Source: Bacteroidales bacterium (GTDB lineage: Bacteria; Bacteroidota; Bacteroidia; Bacteroidales; VadinHA17). From it: DNA of 8,210 nt. Location of the stretch: the NCBI GenBank assembly GCA_003155705.1, contig PMEC01000096.1, forward strand, positions 1-8,210, in the 5' to 3' direction. Shown in pieces: positions 1 to 5,610 of the stretch. A program made the translations under genes and the position numbers. The stretch's first letter is position 1. The number at the start of each line of letters is the position of its first letter. The notes under the pieces are model-generated. The model saw only the letters and a program-made list of their open reading frames with translations. It ran no database searches and was not told where the DNA came from.

Positions 1-13
1 TATATGGAAGAGG

Positions 14-44
14 GAGATTCCTCGCTAAAGCTCGGAATGACAAT
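14..44 (-). repeat. Interspersed palindromic repeat, left copy (inverted)
   Basis: Read on the minus strand this starts ATTGTCATTCCGA and ends GAGGAATCTC, with an 8-base middle. Its two ends match exactly the ends of the copy at 125-173: 13 bases (32-44 against 125-137) and 10 bases (14-23 against 164-173). The two copies lie in opposite orientation around the hairpin at 62-110. From general knowledge, repeats of this GTCATTCCGA/GAGGAATCTC kind are scattered between genes in many Bacteroidota genomes. It encodes nothing. Confidence 0.75.
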
Positions 45-61
45 GCTTTATAGAAATACTT

Positions 62-114
62 AGAGGGAGGAGGGGAGAGCGGGCTTTGCCCGCTCTCCCC
101 TCCTCCCTCTTTTT
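62..114 (+). terminator. Perfect 23-bp hairpin with T-run (terminator-like)
   Basis: Bases 62-84 pair without a mismatch with 88-110 around a three-base TTT loop. The stem is almost all purine on one arm and pyrimidine on the other. On the + strand the stem runs into a T-run at 110-114, the form of an intrinsic terminator for a + strand gene upstream of the window. On the minus strand no T-run follows. The stem is longer and more perfect than usual terminators and sits exactly between two inverted repeat copies, so it may instead be the core of a repeat element that also stops transcription. Confidence 0.55.
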
Positions 115-124
115 AAAACAATAA

Positions 125-173
125 ATTGTCATTCCGAATGGATCCGCCGTAAGGCGGAGGAATGAGGAATCTC
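125..173 (+). repeat. Interspersed palindromic repeat, right copy
   Basis: This is the direct-orientation partner of the copy at 14-44. The outer ends match exactly, but the middle is longer (26 bases against 8) and is itself a nested hairpin: TCCGCC at 143-148 pairs with GGCGGA at 153-158 around GTAA, and CATTCC at 130-135 can pair with GGAATG at 159-164. With the left copy it could fold the whole of 14-173 into one large cruciform. It ends 54 bases before the GIY-YIG gene. Confidence 0.75.
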
Positions 174-227
174 ATAATAATTGGTAATTTAGACTTTAAA
201 ATGCACAAATTCATAAAAGAATAATTC

Positions 228-560
228 ATGCGAATTCACTCATATTACATTTATATTTTGACAAATGTCAATCATACTGTTCTTTATACAGGAGTAACTA
301 ATGATTTGGAGAGGAGATGTAATGAACACAAACAGAAGAGAATAAAAGGGTTTACTCAGAAATATAATGTCGATAAACTGATCTATTTTGAGCAATTTGA
401 TTTCGTTGATCTAGCCATAGCAAGAGAAAAACAAATAAAAGGATATACCCGGGTGAAAAAACAGGAACTTATAAATCAATTTAATAAGGAATGGAAAGAA
501 TTATACTCTGATGGTAAAATAAATTTTTCTCCAGGCACTAAAAATGGTAACACATCATAA
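228..560 (+). CDS. Small stand-alone GIY-YIG nuclease
   Basis: This is a 110-residue single-domain GIY-YIG endonuclease-fold protein of the UvrC/homing-endonuclease superfamily, similar to the solo YhbQ-like type. The first core motif is YIYIL at residues 7-11 (in place of GIY) and the second is YTGVTNDLERR at 20-30 (in place of YIG). The expected catalytic residues are visible: Tyr9, Tyr20, Arg30, His34 and the metal-binding Glu67 in AREKQIKG. Asn86 lies in the usual C-terminal N-x-x-W segment. The core ends near Tyr93, and about 17 further residues form a polar tail with no domain, perhaps read-through into decayed repeat DNA. No signal peptide is present, so it is cytoplasmic. The substrate is unknown. 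It lies next to the palindromic repeats at 14-173 and shares no operon with the cytochrome genes 256 bases downstream. The family call is firm; a role in repeat spread is inference. Confidence 0.9.
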   Translation: MRIHSYYIYILTNVNHTVLYTGVTNDLERRCNEHKQKRIKGFTQKYNVDKLIYFEQFDFVDLAIAREKQIKGYTRVKKQELINQFNKEWKELYSDGKINFSPGTKNGNTS

Positions 561-610
561 ATAGAAAGATGTTCGTCATTTTTACTATTGTCATAAAACG
601 TACTGTGCAT

Positions 611-625
611 TTTTGCATGAAGATT
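611..625 (+). repeat. Upstream copy of the cytochrome gene start region
   Basis: These 15 bases (TTTTGCATGAAGATT) recur at 811-825 with one change, exactly 200 bases downstream, where they span the start codon of the tri-haem cytochrome gene. Just before each copy is a loosely similar T/A-rich stretch (582-598 and 775-790). In this copy the ATG opens only a 12-codon frame that stops at once. It may be the trace of a partial duplication of the gene start. The rest of 561-816 shows no gene. Confidence 0.4.
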
Positions 626-746
626 CACCCTCAACCGTCCCAATATGATAAATAGCATATTCTTTGCCTGAAAATTTCGCAATAGGAGTTATGAGACTTC
701 GTTGTATTATTGTGAAGATTCCAAAACGATCAGGCTGGTAATAACG

Positions 747-783
747 TTATTGAATGAAACTTAGTGAAGAAAACTTATCTTTG
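747..783 (+). promoter_or_regulatory. Bacteroidota-type promoter for the cytochrome gene
   Basis: TATCTTTG at 776-783 fits the Bacteroidota -7 consensus TAnnTTTG exactly. A weak upstream box TTATTG ends at 752, 23 bases before it, at the long end of the range reported for this promoter class. Transcription would begin near 788-790, leaving about 27 bases of leader before the ATG at 817. The -7 match is seen; the -33 match is poor. Confidence 0.5.
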
Positions 784-816
784 TCTAAAATCTGATTTAC
801 CAAATAATTCTTTTGC

Positions 817-1815
817 ATGAGGATTGTCAATATTTACATGTTTCTGATAATTATTGTACTTTTCACCATAATGTCCTGGATATCATCCTGCCGGCATGAC
901 ACGCTTCTCCCCTCAAATACGCCAGTGATCTGTTTTAATAGTCAGGTTCTGCCTGTTTTTCTGAATAATTGCAGTATTGCCGGTTGTCATGATGGTACGA
1001 GAGGTTCCCGATCATCCTTTAACAGCTATACAAATATAAGTAACGGAGTTGTAGCAGGTAATCCAAACGGAAGCAGTCTGTATCTGACAATAGTTGCTAA
1101 ATCGGGGGATAATTTAATGCCTCCTAATAGTCCGCTTTCCCTTGAGAACAGAACAATAATAAGAGTATGGATTGAACAGGGAGCAAAACAGACCACCTGT
1201 GGAGATACAACATTATTACCTCCGGTTACACCACCTTCATCATATAACGCCAGGGCTTGCTTTACCAGGGATATACAACCTGTTCTTGTTTCAGCCTGTG
1301 CCATGACAGGGTGCCATGATGCAATTACCCACAGGGAGGGTTATAATTTTACTACATACAGTTCAACATTAAATGCAGTCAATCCGGGAAATCCCGGCGG
1401 AAGTCAATTGTACAGATCCGTTACGACTACTTCCGGAGAAAGCAGAATGCCACCATCTCCGAGCCCCAGGCTGACCACTGCTCAAATTGATTCCATAGCT
1501 GCATGGATCAATTATGGTGCACTTAATGAAACGTGCGGAGAAATCTGTGATACAATTAATCCTGTTACTTTTTCAGGAGTTATCTGGCCGACACTTCAGA
1601 CGACATGTACCGGATGCCACACCACAGCTTCATCAAGTAATCTAAATATCTCCCTGACAGGCTATTCTGATGTATCGACAATTGCTGCAAACGGGAAACT
1701 TATGAACGCACTTAACGGGAATGGGGTTATCAAAATGCCACCATCCGGATCGCTCAGTGCTTGTAAAATAAGGCAGTTTCAGATATGGGTTAACAATGGT
1801 TATAAGAATAATTAA
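817..1815 (+). CDS. Tri-haem lipoprotein c-type cytochrome (CX4CH, CX4CH, CX2CH)
   Basis: This 332-residue protein appears to be an exported, lipid-anchored three-haem cytochrome. An N-terminal hydrophobic signal (about residues 8-22) ends in the lipobox ISSC, giving lipidation at Cys25. Three similar domains follow. Domain 1 (about 38-125) has the haem site C52-X4-C57-H58 and a candidate distal ligand Met101 in MPP. Domain 2 (about 150-240) has C161-X4-C166-H167 and Met211 in MPP. Domain 3 (about 248-332) has the classical C264-X2-C267-H268 and Met307 in MPP. Each domain ends with a W-I/V-x-x-G helix. Extra cysteines near the domain ends suggest disulfides. It resembles the Planctomycete-type and related cytochrome domains common in Bacteroidota. 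A second ATG at 838 is possible, but the first fits the promoter. It heads a run with the mono-haem paralogue and the DUF5777 barrel. The electron partner is unknown. Confidence 0.88.
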   Translation: MRIVNIYMFLIIIVLFTIMSWISSCRHDTLLPSNTPVICFNSQVLPVFLNNCSIAGCHDGTRGSRSSFNSYTNISNGVVAGNPNGSSLYLTIVAKSGDNLMPPNSPLSLENRTIIRVWIEQGAKQTTCGDTTLLPPVTPPSSYNARACFTRDIQPVLVSACAMTGCHDAITHREGYNFTTYSSTLNAVNPGNPGGSQLYRSVTTTSGESRMPPSPSPRLTTAQIDSIAAWINYGALNETCGEICDTINPVTFSGVIWPTLQTTCTGCHTTASSSNLNISLTGYSDVSTIAANGKLMNALNGNGVIKMPPSGSLSACKIRQFQIWVNNGYKNN

Positions 1816-1913
1816 TTTTGTATGATTTTAGAATTAAATTATCATGCCCGTAATTTGCTTCTGAAATATGATGTTTTTTATTTCGGAATTCGGATTTTAG
1901 ATTGCGTAAAAAT

Positions 1914-2279
1914 ATGAACAGATATATTTTGTTTCTTATTATAATCATCGTAATATTCCTTGCTTCATGCTATTACGATAATGTGGAAGCGCTTTATCCA
2001 TCTTTAGCCAGTACCTGTGATACAACTAATGTTACCTTTAGTGGAACGATTGTTCCTATATTAAGTAGTAATTGTACCAGCTGTCATAGCGGAGGGGCTC
2101 CATCAGGATCGATCACACTGACAAGCTATGCCAATGTTCAGACAATTGCTGCAAGCGGAATGCTAATGAATTCACTTAAAGGAACAGGCGTCCCGGCTAT
2201 GCCGCTTTCAGGGTCATTATCTGCCTGTAAAATAAGTCAGGTTCAGATCTGGATTAAGAATGGGATGCTTAATAACTAA
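1914..2279 (+). CDS. Mono-haem lipoprotein c-type cytochrome
   Basis: This small exported cytochrome has 121 residues from the ATG at 1914. A TTG at 1902 would add four residues, but the ATG directly before the hydrophobic signal is more likely. The signal peptide ends in the lipobox LASC, with lipidation at Cys19. One haem site is seen, CTSCH (Cys54, Cys57, His58), with candidate distal Met96 in the segment AMPLSG. The mature part aligns nearly end to end with domain 3 of the upstream tri-haem protein: both have CDT, VTFSG, P-x-L, CT-x-CH, TIAA-G-LMN, GSLSACKI and QIW--NG. It is therefore a duplicated single domain with its own anchor. It lies 98 bases after the tri-haem gene and 15 bases before the DUF5777 gene, which suggests one operon. 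A possible -7 box (TAATTTTG, 1813-1820) overlaps the upstream stop codon. It is probably a one-electron carrier in the same chain; this is inference. Confidence 0.87.
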   Translation: MNRYILFLIIIIVIFLASCYYDNVEALYPSLASTCDTTNVTFSGTIVPILSSNCTSCHSGGAPSGSITLTSYANVQTIAASGMLMNSLKGTGVPAMPLSGSLSACKISQVQIWIKNGMLNN

Positions 2280-2294
2280 TAAACCATCAACTAT

Positions 2295-3200
2295 ATGAAA
2301 CAACTTTCTGTTTTTATTCTTATAGTTTTGTTCCCGTCTTTATTATTGGCACAGGACGACCTGATGAATCTATTGAACCAAAATACGGCACCTGAAACAA
2401 ATTATACTACGGCAACTTTTAAGTCAACAAGAATAATTAACGGACATTCAATTGAAAGAATGCTTCCGGGACAACTTGATTTCAGAATCTCTCACCGCTT
2501 TGGAATGTTAAACTCCGGAGCTTATAATTTATACGGATTGGACGGCCCGGCAAATATGCATTTCAGTCTTGAATACGGAATATTTAACTGGCTGATGATT
2601 GGTGTCGGCAGGGGATCATACGAAAAAACCTTCGATGGTTTTACAAAATTCAGTATCCTGAGGCAATCGACGGGAGTCCGGGAGATGCCTGTATCAGTTT
2701 CAGTATTTACTTCAGCAGCCCTTAACTCACTAAAATGGACTGACACGTCGCGCACCAATTACTTTTCTTCACGACTTTCTTATACTGCCCAAATATTGGT
2801 GGCAAGAAAATTCAGTCAGGGATTCTCTTTCCAACTCACTCCTAGTTTTGTCCACAGAAATCTAGTGGGAACAGAACTTGATCCAAATGATCTTTATGCA
2901 ATCGGAGCCGGAGGAAGAATTAAACTTTCGAAGCGTATCAGCCTTAATGCAGAATATTATTGGCTTCTTAATGCGAATAATCAATATATGAGCCAGCCGA
3001 TCTATAACCCGTTATCCATTGGCGTTGATATTGAAACCGGGGGCCATGTTTTCCAGATTATGCTTACTAACTCGCTGGCTATGATTGAGAAAGGGTTTAT
3101 TGGGGAGACGACCGGCCAATGGAGACACAGAGATATTCATTTAGGATTTAATATTTCAAGAGTGTTTACTTTAAAAAAGTACCCGCAGAAAAAACAATAA
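2295..3200 (+). CDS. DUF5777-family outer-membrane beta-barrel protein
   Basis: This 301-residue protein has a signal peptide (cleavage likely after Ala19, LLLA|QDD) and a mature part rich in alternating aromatic and polar strands, as in outer-membrane barrels. I recognise the DUF5777 pattern: an early FKSTRIINGHS segment, then LDFRISHRFG, the glycine-rich LYGLDGPANMHFSLEYG, strand pairs such as FSFQLTPSFVHRN, the turn AIGAGGRIKLSKRISLNAEYYW and the late HVFQIMLTNSLAM. The last strand (DIHLGFNISRVFTL) is followed by a short basic tail instead of ending in a terminal aromatic residue. No enzyme motif is seen. The family has no settled function to my knowledge, but its members often lie beside cytochrome and YceI genes in Bacteroidota. 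It starts 15 bases after the mono-haem cytochrome, so it is almost surely co-transcribed. It could be the membrane partner of the two lipoprotein cytochromes, or a sensor or transport pore; this is inference. Confidence 0.85.
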   Translation: MKQLSVFILIVLFPSLLLAQDDLMNLLNQNTAPETNYTTATFKSTRIINGHSIERMLPGQLDFRISHRFGMLNSGAYNLYGLDGPANMHFSLEYGIFNWLMIGVGRGSYEKTFDGFTKFSILRQSTGVREMPVSVSVFTSAALNSLKWTDTSRTNYFSSRLSYTAQILVARKFSQGFSFQLTPSFVHRNLVGTELDPNDLYAIGAGGRIKLSKRISLNAEYYWLLNANNQYMSQPIYNPLSIGVDIETGGHVFQIMLTNSLAMIEKGFIGETTGQWRHRDIHLGFNISRVFTLKKYPQKKQ

Positions 3201-3293
3201 AGCTATATGACCGGTTAAACCATTTTGCTCACGGTTTGTTAAACCTTGTAAAGAAAGATTTGGGGCTAATGCCCGGGAATTTTAAGTGTTTGA

Positions 3294-3321
3294 TTAACCA
3301 CGGCATTAATGCAGTGGTTAA
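3294..3321. promoter_or_regulatory. 28-bp near-perfect dyad upstream of the YceI gene
   Basis: The two 14-base halves of 3294-3321 are reverse complements at 13 of 14 positions; only the G3302/A3313 pair fails. The outer half-site is TTAACCAC and the core is the palindrome GCATTAATGC. No T-run follows, which argues against an intrinsic terminator. It lies 62 bases before the YceI start and 94 bases after the barrel stop. It could be an operator for a dimeric regulator or an mRNA hairpin separating the two parts of the cluster. No binding protein can be named. Confidence 0.45.
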
Positions 3322-3382
3322 GAATAATAAGAAATTAATGGTCTTCAGTCCAAAATATAAACCATAAAATAAACCATTTATT

Positions 3383-3937
3383 ATGAAACGATTAATTTTT
3401 CTCCTGATTCTCCCATGTCTGGTCGTTAATGCTAACGCCCAGAAGTACATGACAAAAAACGGTTTTATTGGTTTCTATGGTCATACACCGATGGAAGATA
3501 TTAAGGCAGACAATAATCAGGTTGCAAGTGTTCTGGATATTTCGACCGGGGAATTGGTTTTTCAGGTTCTTATAAAATCTTTTCATTTTGACAGAGCACT
3601 TATGGAAGAACATTTCAATGAAAACTATATGGAGTCTGACAAAGTCCCGAAATCAATTTTTAAAGGCAGGATAACTAACCTGTCTTCAGTTGACTTTAAA
3701 AAGATTGGGTCGTATGATGTTACCGTTGAGGGCGATCTGACAATTCACGATGTGACAAATAAAATAACTACGAAAGGGAGTATTGAAGTAATCTCAGAAG
3801 GGATAAATGCAAATTCTAAGTTTAATATTGTCCCTGAGGATTACAAAATAAATATCCCCGGCCTGGTAAGGGATAAAATCGCAAAAAGTCTTGAGGTTAC
3901 GGTAACAATGAAATATTCTCCGCTTCCATCAAAGTAA
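3383..3937 (+). CDS. YceI-family periplasmic protein
   Basis: This 184-residue protein has a signal peptide ending ANA|Q (cleavage after Ala19), followed by one YceI domain, an eight-stranded lipocalin-like barrel. Family features seen in order are: K-x-G-F-I-G-F-Y-G-H-T near residues 25-36, replacing the usual F-x-a-x-t; the strand GELVFQVLIKSFHFD; MEEHFNENYMESDKVPKSIFKGRI; GDLTIHDVTNK-I in the position of the usual G-x-L-t-l-h-G-v-t; and the terminal IAKSLEVTVTMKYSPL. Known YceI structures bind polyisoprenoid chains, including quinone tails. An in-frame stop at 3365-3367 limits the start to the ATG at 3383. It follows the barrel by 182 bases and precedes the OB-fold gene by only 4 bases, so the latter pair is one transcript. 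Next to cytochromes it may carry or protect a quinone-like lipid; this is inference. Confidence 0.9.
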   Translation: MKRLIFLLILPCLVVNANAQKYMTKNGFIGFYGHTPMEDIKADNNQVASVLDISTGELVFQVLIKSFHFDRALMEEHFNENYMESDKVPKSIFKGRITNLSSVDFKKIGSYDVTVEGDLTIHDVTNKITTKGSIEVISEGINANSKFNIVPEDYKINIPGLVRDKIAKSLEVTVTMKYSPLPSK

Positions 3938-3941
3938 AAAT

Positions 3942-4370
3942 ATGAAGCCAATTGTAAAAATTGCTCTTTTAGTTGTCGTCCTTATTGCTATTGGTGGTTT
4001 ATTTGCCGCGCTATATCTTTATAATCTAAAACCACGGGATCTTCAGAAAGCAAAACCGCATTTTTCCATTAGCGCAGATGATTTTCAAAAAGCTTTTAAT
4101 GAGAATGAAAAAGCTGCTTCAACAAGGTATATAAATAAAATAATCGACGTTTCAGGTACTATTGCCTCAGTGCAGTCCGGTGAAAAAAACACATTTAATG
4201 TGGCGCTAAAAACCGGAAATGAGCTTTCTTCCATTATATGCACATTCCATTCAATTAAGGACACGACTATTTTGAGATCCGGAAACCAGATTATTATCCG
4301 TGGGGTTTGTTCTGGTTTTCTTATGGACGTTCTGTTGAATAACTGCGTGGTTGTAAAATCCTGGAAGTAG
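3942..4370 (+). CDS. Membrane-anchored OB-fold (tRNA_anti-like) protein
   Basis: This 142-residue protein has one N-terminal hydrophobic segment (about residues 5-27) without a lipobox or a clear cleavage site, so it is probably a membrane anchor with the rest in the periplasm. The soluble part matches the tRNA_anti-like OB-fold family of Bacteroidota. It begins with a helix containing the motif SADDFQKAFNENEKAASTRYINK, continues with the strand IIDVSGTIASV, and ends with IIIRGVCSGFLMDVLLNNCVVVK, the last strands of the fold. Despite the family name, no RNA-binding role is shown for such exported members. It begins 4 bases after the YceI stop, so the two are translated together and probably act together in the envelope. 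Two cysteines in the last third (GVCSG and NNC) could form a disulfide. The function is unknown. Confidence 0.8.
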   Translation: MKPIVKIALLVVVLIAIGGLFAALYLYNLKPRDLQKAKPHFSISADDFQKAFNENEKAASTRYINKIIDVSGTIASVQSGEKNTFNVALKTGNELSSIICTFHSIKDTTILRSGNQIIIRGVCSGFLMDVLLNNCVVVKSWK

Positions 4371-4377
4371 CTATTCC

Positions 4378-4410
4378 CTTTTATCTTTCTACTTTTGTCT
4401 TTTATCTTTC
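4378..4410 (+). promoter_or_regulatory. 12-bp direct repeat with internal -7 box
   Basis: CTTTTATCTTTC occurs at 4378-4389 and again at 4399-4410, a period of 21 bases. Between and overlapping the copies is TACTTTTG at 4390-4397, a full match to the TAnnTTTG -7 consensus. I find no -33 TTG at suitable spacing. It would place a start point about 10 bases before the DUF2007-like gene. T-rich leaders like this are common in Bacteroidota, so the repeat could be simple low-complexity sequence. Confidence 0.35.
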
Positions 4411-4414
4411 AATT

Positions 4415-4630
4415 ATGGAAAAACTTGAAAAAATAGTGTTTTTTAAAAATGAGTTTGAAGCAAAACTCCTTGATGAAATCCTTAATGAAAAGAATATCCC
4501 ACATATTGTGAGATCCTATCACGACTCGGCTTATGATGGATTATGGCAGACACAATCAGGCTGGGGTCACCTTGAAGCACCTTCAGCTTACAGGGAAGAA
4601 ATTCTTGAGATATATAGTAAAATGGCCTGA
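4415..4630 (+). CDS. DUF2007-like small protein (putative signal-transducing)
   Basis: This 71-residue cytoplasmic protein has no signal or membrane segment. It has the layout of the DUF2007 family: a first strand (KIVFFKNEFEAKLLDEIL), in which a short F/N-x-x-E-A motif precedes a helix, then ILNEKNIPHIVRSY (the usual switch to a second strand after an ageing/IP turn), and a late helix YREEILEIYSKM. The middle (AYDGLWQTQSGWGHLEAPSAY) is the variable part and is rich in Trp and Gly. The family fold is ferredoxin-like or PII-related, and its members are called putative signal-transducing proteins without proven function. It ends 12 bases before the acetyltransferase ATG, so they are co-transcribed. 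The match is by pattern and the family is short, so confidence is moderate. Confidence 0.7.
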   Translation: MEKLEKIVFFKNEFEAKLLDEILNEKNIPHIVRSYHDSAYDGLWQTQSGWGHLEAPSAYREEILEIYSKMA

Positions 4631-4642
4631 TTGCCATGTGTT

Positions 4643-5422
4643 ATGGAAACCAGGATCACCAGAGACAAAGAAGAAATTTACCGGTTTCTCTCGGGGACAC
4701 CGGAACTGCAGCTTTACACAATAGGCGATCTTGACGACTTTTTCTGGCCCAACACTCTCTGGTATGCCATCTATGATAAAGGTGAAATACAATCCATCGC
4801 CCTGCTTTATACCGGGATGAACCCATCAACACTTTTGCTCTTCTGTGAAAAAGACCCATATTACCCGACAGAACTCATAAAATCGATAAAACAGTTCCTG
4901 CCTGAAAAATTCAATGTTCACCTGAGCCCGGGACTGATTGATGTTTTCGGAAAAGAAAATATAATTAAAGACTATGGGCAAAACTACAGAATGATCCTGG
5001 CAAGGGACCCTGAACCTGTGCCTGCGGATAATATCAGGAGGTTAGAAATGAAAGATATCAATGCCATTAACAGTTTTTATAAAGTTGCATATCCTGATAA
5101 TTGGTTCGATAGCCGTATGATTGAATCAGGAAAGTATTTTGGATGTTTTAATGAAGGATCATTAGTGGGTGTTGCTGGGATCCATGTCTATTCTCCTGAA
5201 TATCATATTGCAGCACTTGGAAATATTGCGGTACATCCGGATTTCAGAGGGCGTAAAATTGCCTGCAAATTAACATCTGTTCTCTGTTATGATCTGAAAA
5301 AATCAGTTGATATTATAGGGCTGAATGTAAAGTCTGATAACATTGCCGCAATTAAATGTTATGATAATATAGGTTTTGAAATACGAAGCTTTTATGATGA
5401 ATGTTTAATCAAAAACGGCTGA
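4643..5422 (+). CDS. GNAT-family N-acetyltransferase
   Basis: This protein has 259 residues from the ATG at 4643. A TTG at 4631, directly after the preceding stop, would add only four residues and is less likely. The C-terminal half is a GNAT domain. It shows the strand AALGNIAV, then the acetyl-CoA loop VHPDFRGRKIACKL (Val197 to Leu209) and the late motif NVKSDNIAAIKCYDNIGFEI, the usual N-x-x-A-x-x-x-Y-x-x-x-G-F element. The loop is R-G-R-K-I-A, so the second glycine of the common R-G-x-G-x-A pattern is replaced by lysine, which may weaken cofactor binding. The first about 125 residues form a separate alpha/beta region, perhaps a degenerate second GNAT fold. No signal peptide is seen, so it is cytosolic. 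The acceptor substrate cannot be told from sequence. It is paired with the DUF2007-like gene. Confidence 0.87.
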   Translation: METRITRDKEEIYRFLSGTPELQLYTIGDLDDFFWPNTLWYAIYDKGEIQSIALLYTGMNPSTLLLFCEKDPYYPTELIKSIKQFLPEKFNVHLSPGLIDVFGKENIIKDYGQNYRMILARDPEPVPADNIRRLEMKDINAINSFYKVAYPDNWFDSRMIESGKYFGCFNEGSLVGVAGIHVYSPEYHIAALGNIAVHPDFRGRKIACKLTSVLCYDLKKSVDIIGLNVKSDNIAAIKCYDNIGFEIRSFYDECLIKNG

Positions 5423-5543
5423 TTCAAAAGTTCAAAGATTTGAGGCTGCTCTGATTTTTTTGCCGCAAATATATTTCTTTCACCTTTTGAAGTTGATTAA
5501 AAATATTCCCTTCTAAAATGAAAATGTCAATATTATACAGTCA

Positions 5544-5577
5544 TTGTTACAAAAAATCAGGATAGTTATTACTTTTG
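5544..5577 (+). promoter_or_regulatory. Bacteroidota-type promoter for the lipid kinase gene
   Basis: TACTTTTG at 5570-5577 matches TAnnTTTG fully, and a TTG at 5544-5546 lies 23 bases upstream, within the reported spacing range. Transcription would begin near 5583-5585. The box therefore overlaps the alternative upstream start codons (TTG 5575, ATG 5578) and leaves the ATG at 5611 as the first usable start. The rest of the gap from 5423 holds nothing I recognise. Confidence 0.5.
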
Positions 5578-5610
5578 ATGTTTCCTCTTTTTAAACTGAA
5601 TATTGGATTA

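Noticed and set aside
1..180. CRISPR array or insertion sequence end
   Set aside because: There are only two repeat copies, in opposite orientation, with no regular spacers, and no transposase gene is present.
476..682. Minus-strand open frame across the end of the GIY-YIG gene
   Set aside because: It overlaps a well-supported gene on the other strand and shows no domain or signal.
616..741. Tiny + strand frames of 12 and 16 codons (616-654 and 691-741)
   Set aside because: They are too short, lack suitable spacing of a ribosome site and have no recognisable sequence.
3262..3274. Terminator after the barrel gene (GGGC-TAAT-GCCC hairpin)
   Set aside because: The stem is only four pairs and no real T-run follows.
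3229..3450. Minus-strand frame of 73 codons over the YceI signal peptide
   Set aside because: It looks hydrophobic only because it mirrors the gap and signal-peptide DNA; it overlaps the well-supported YceI start and has no promoter or family match.
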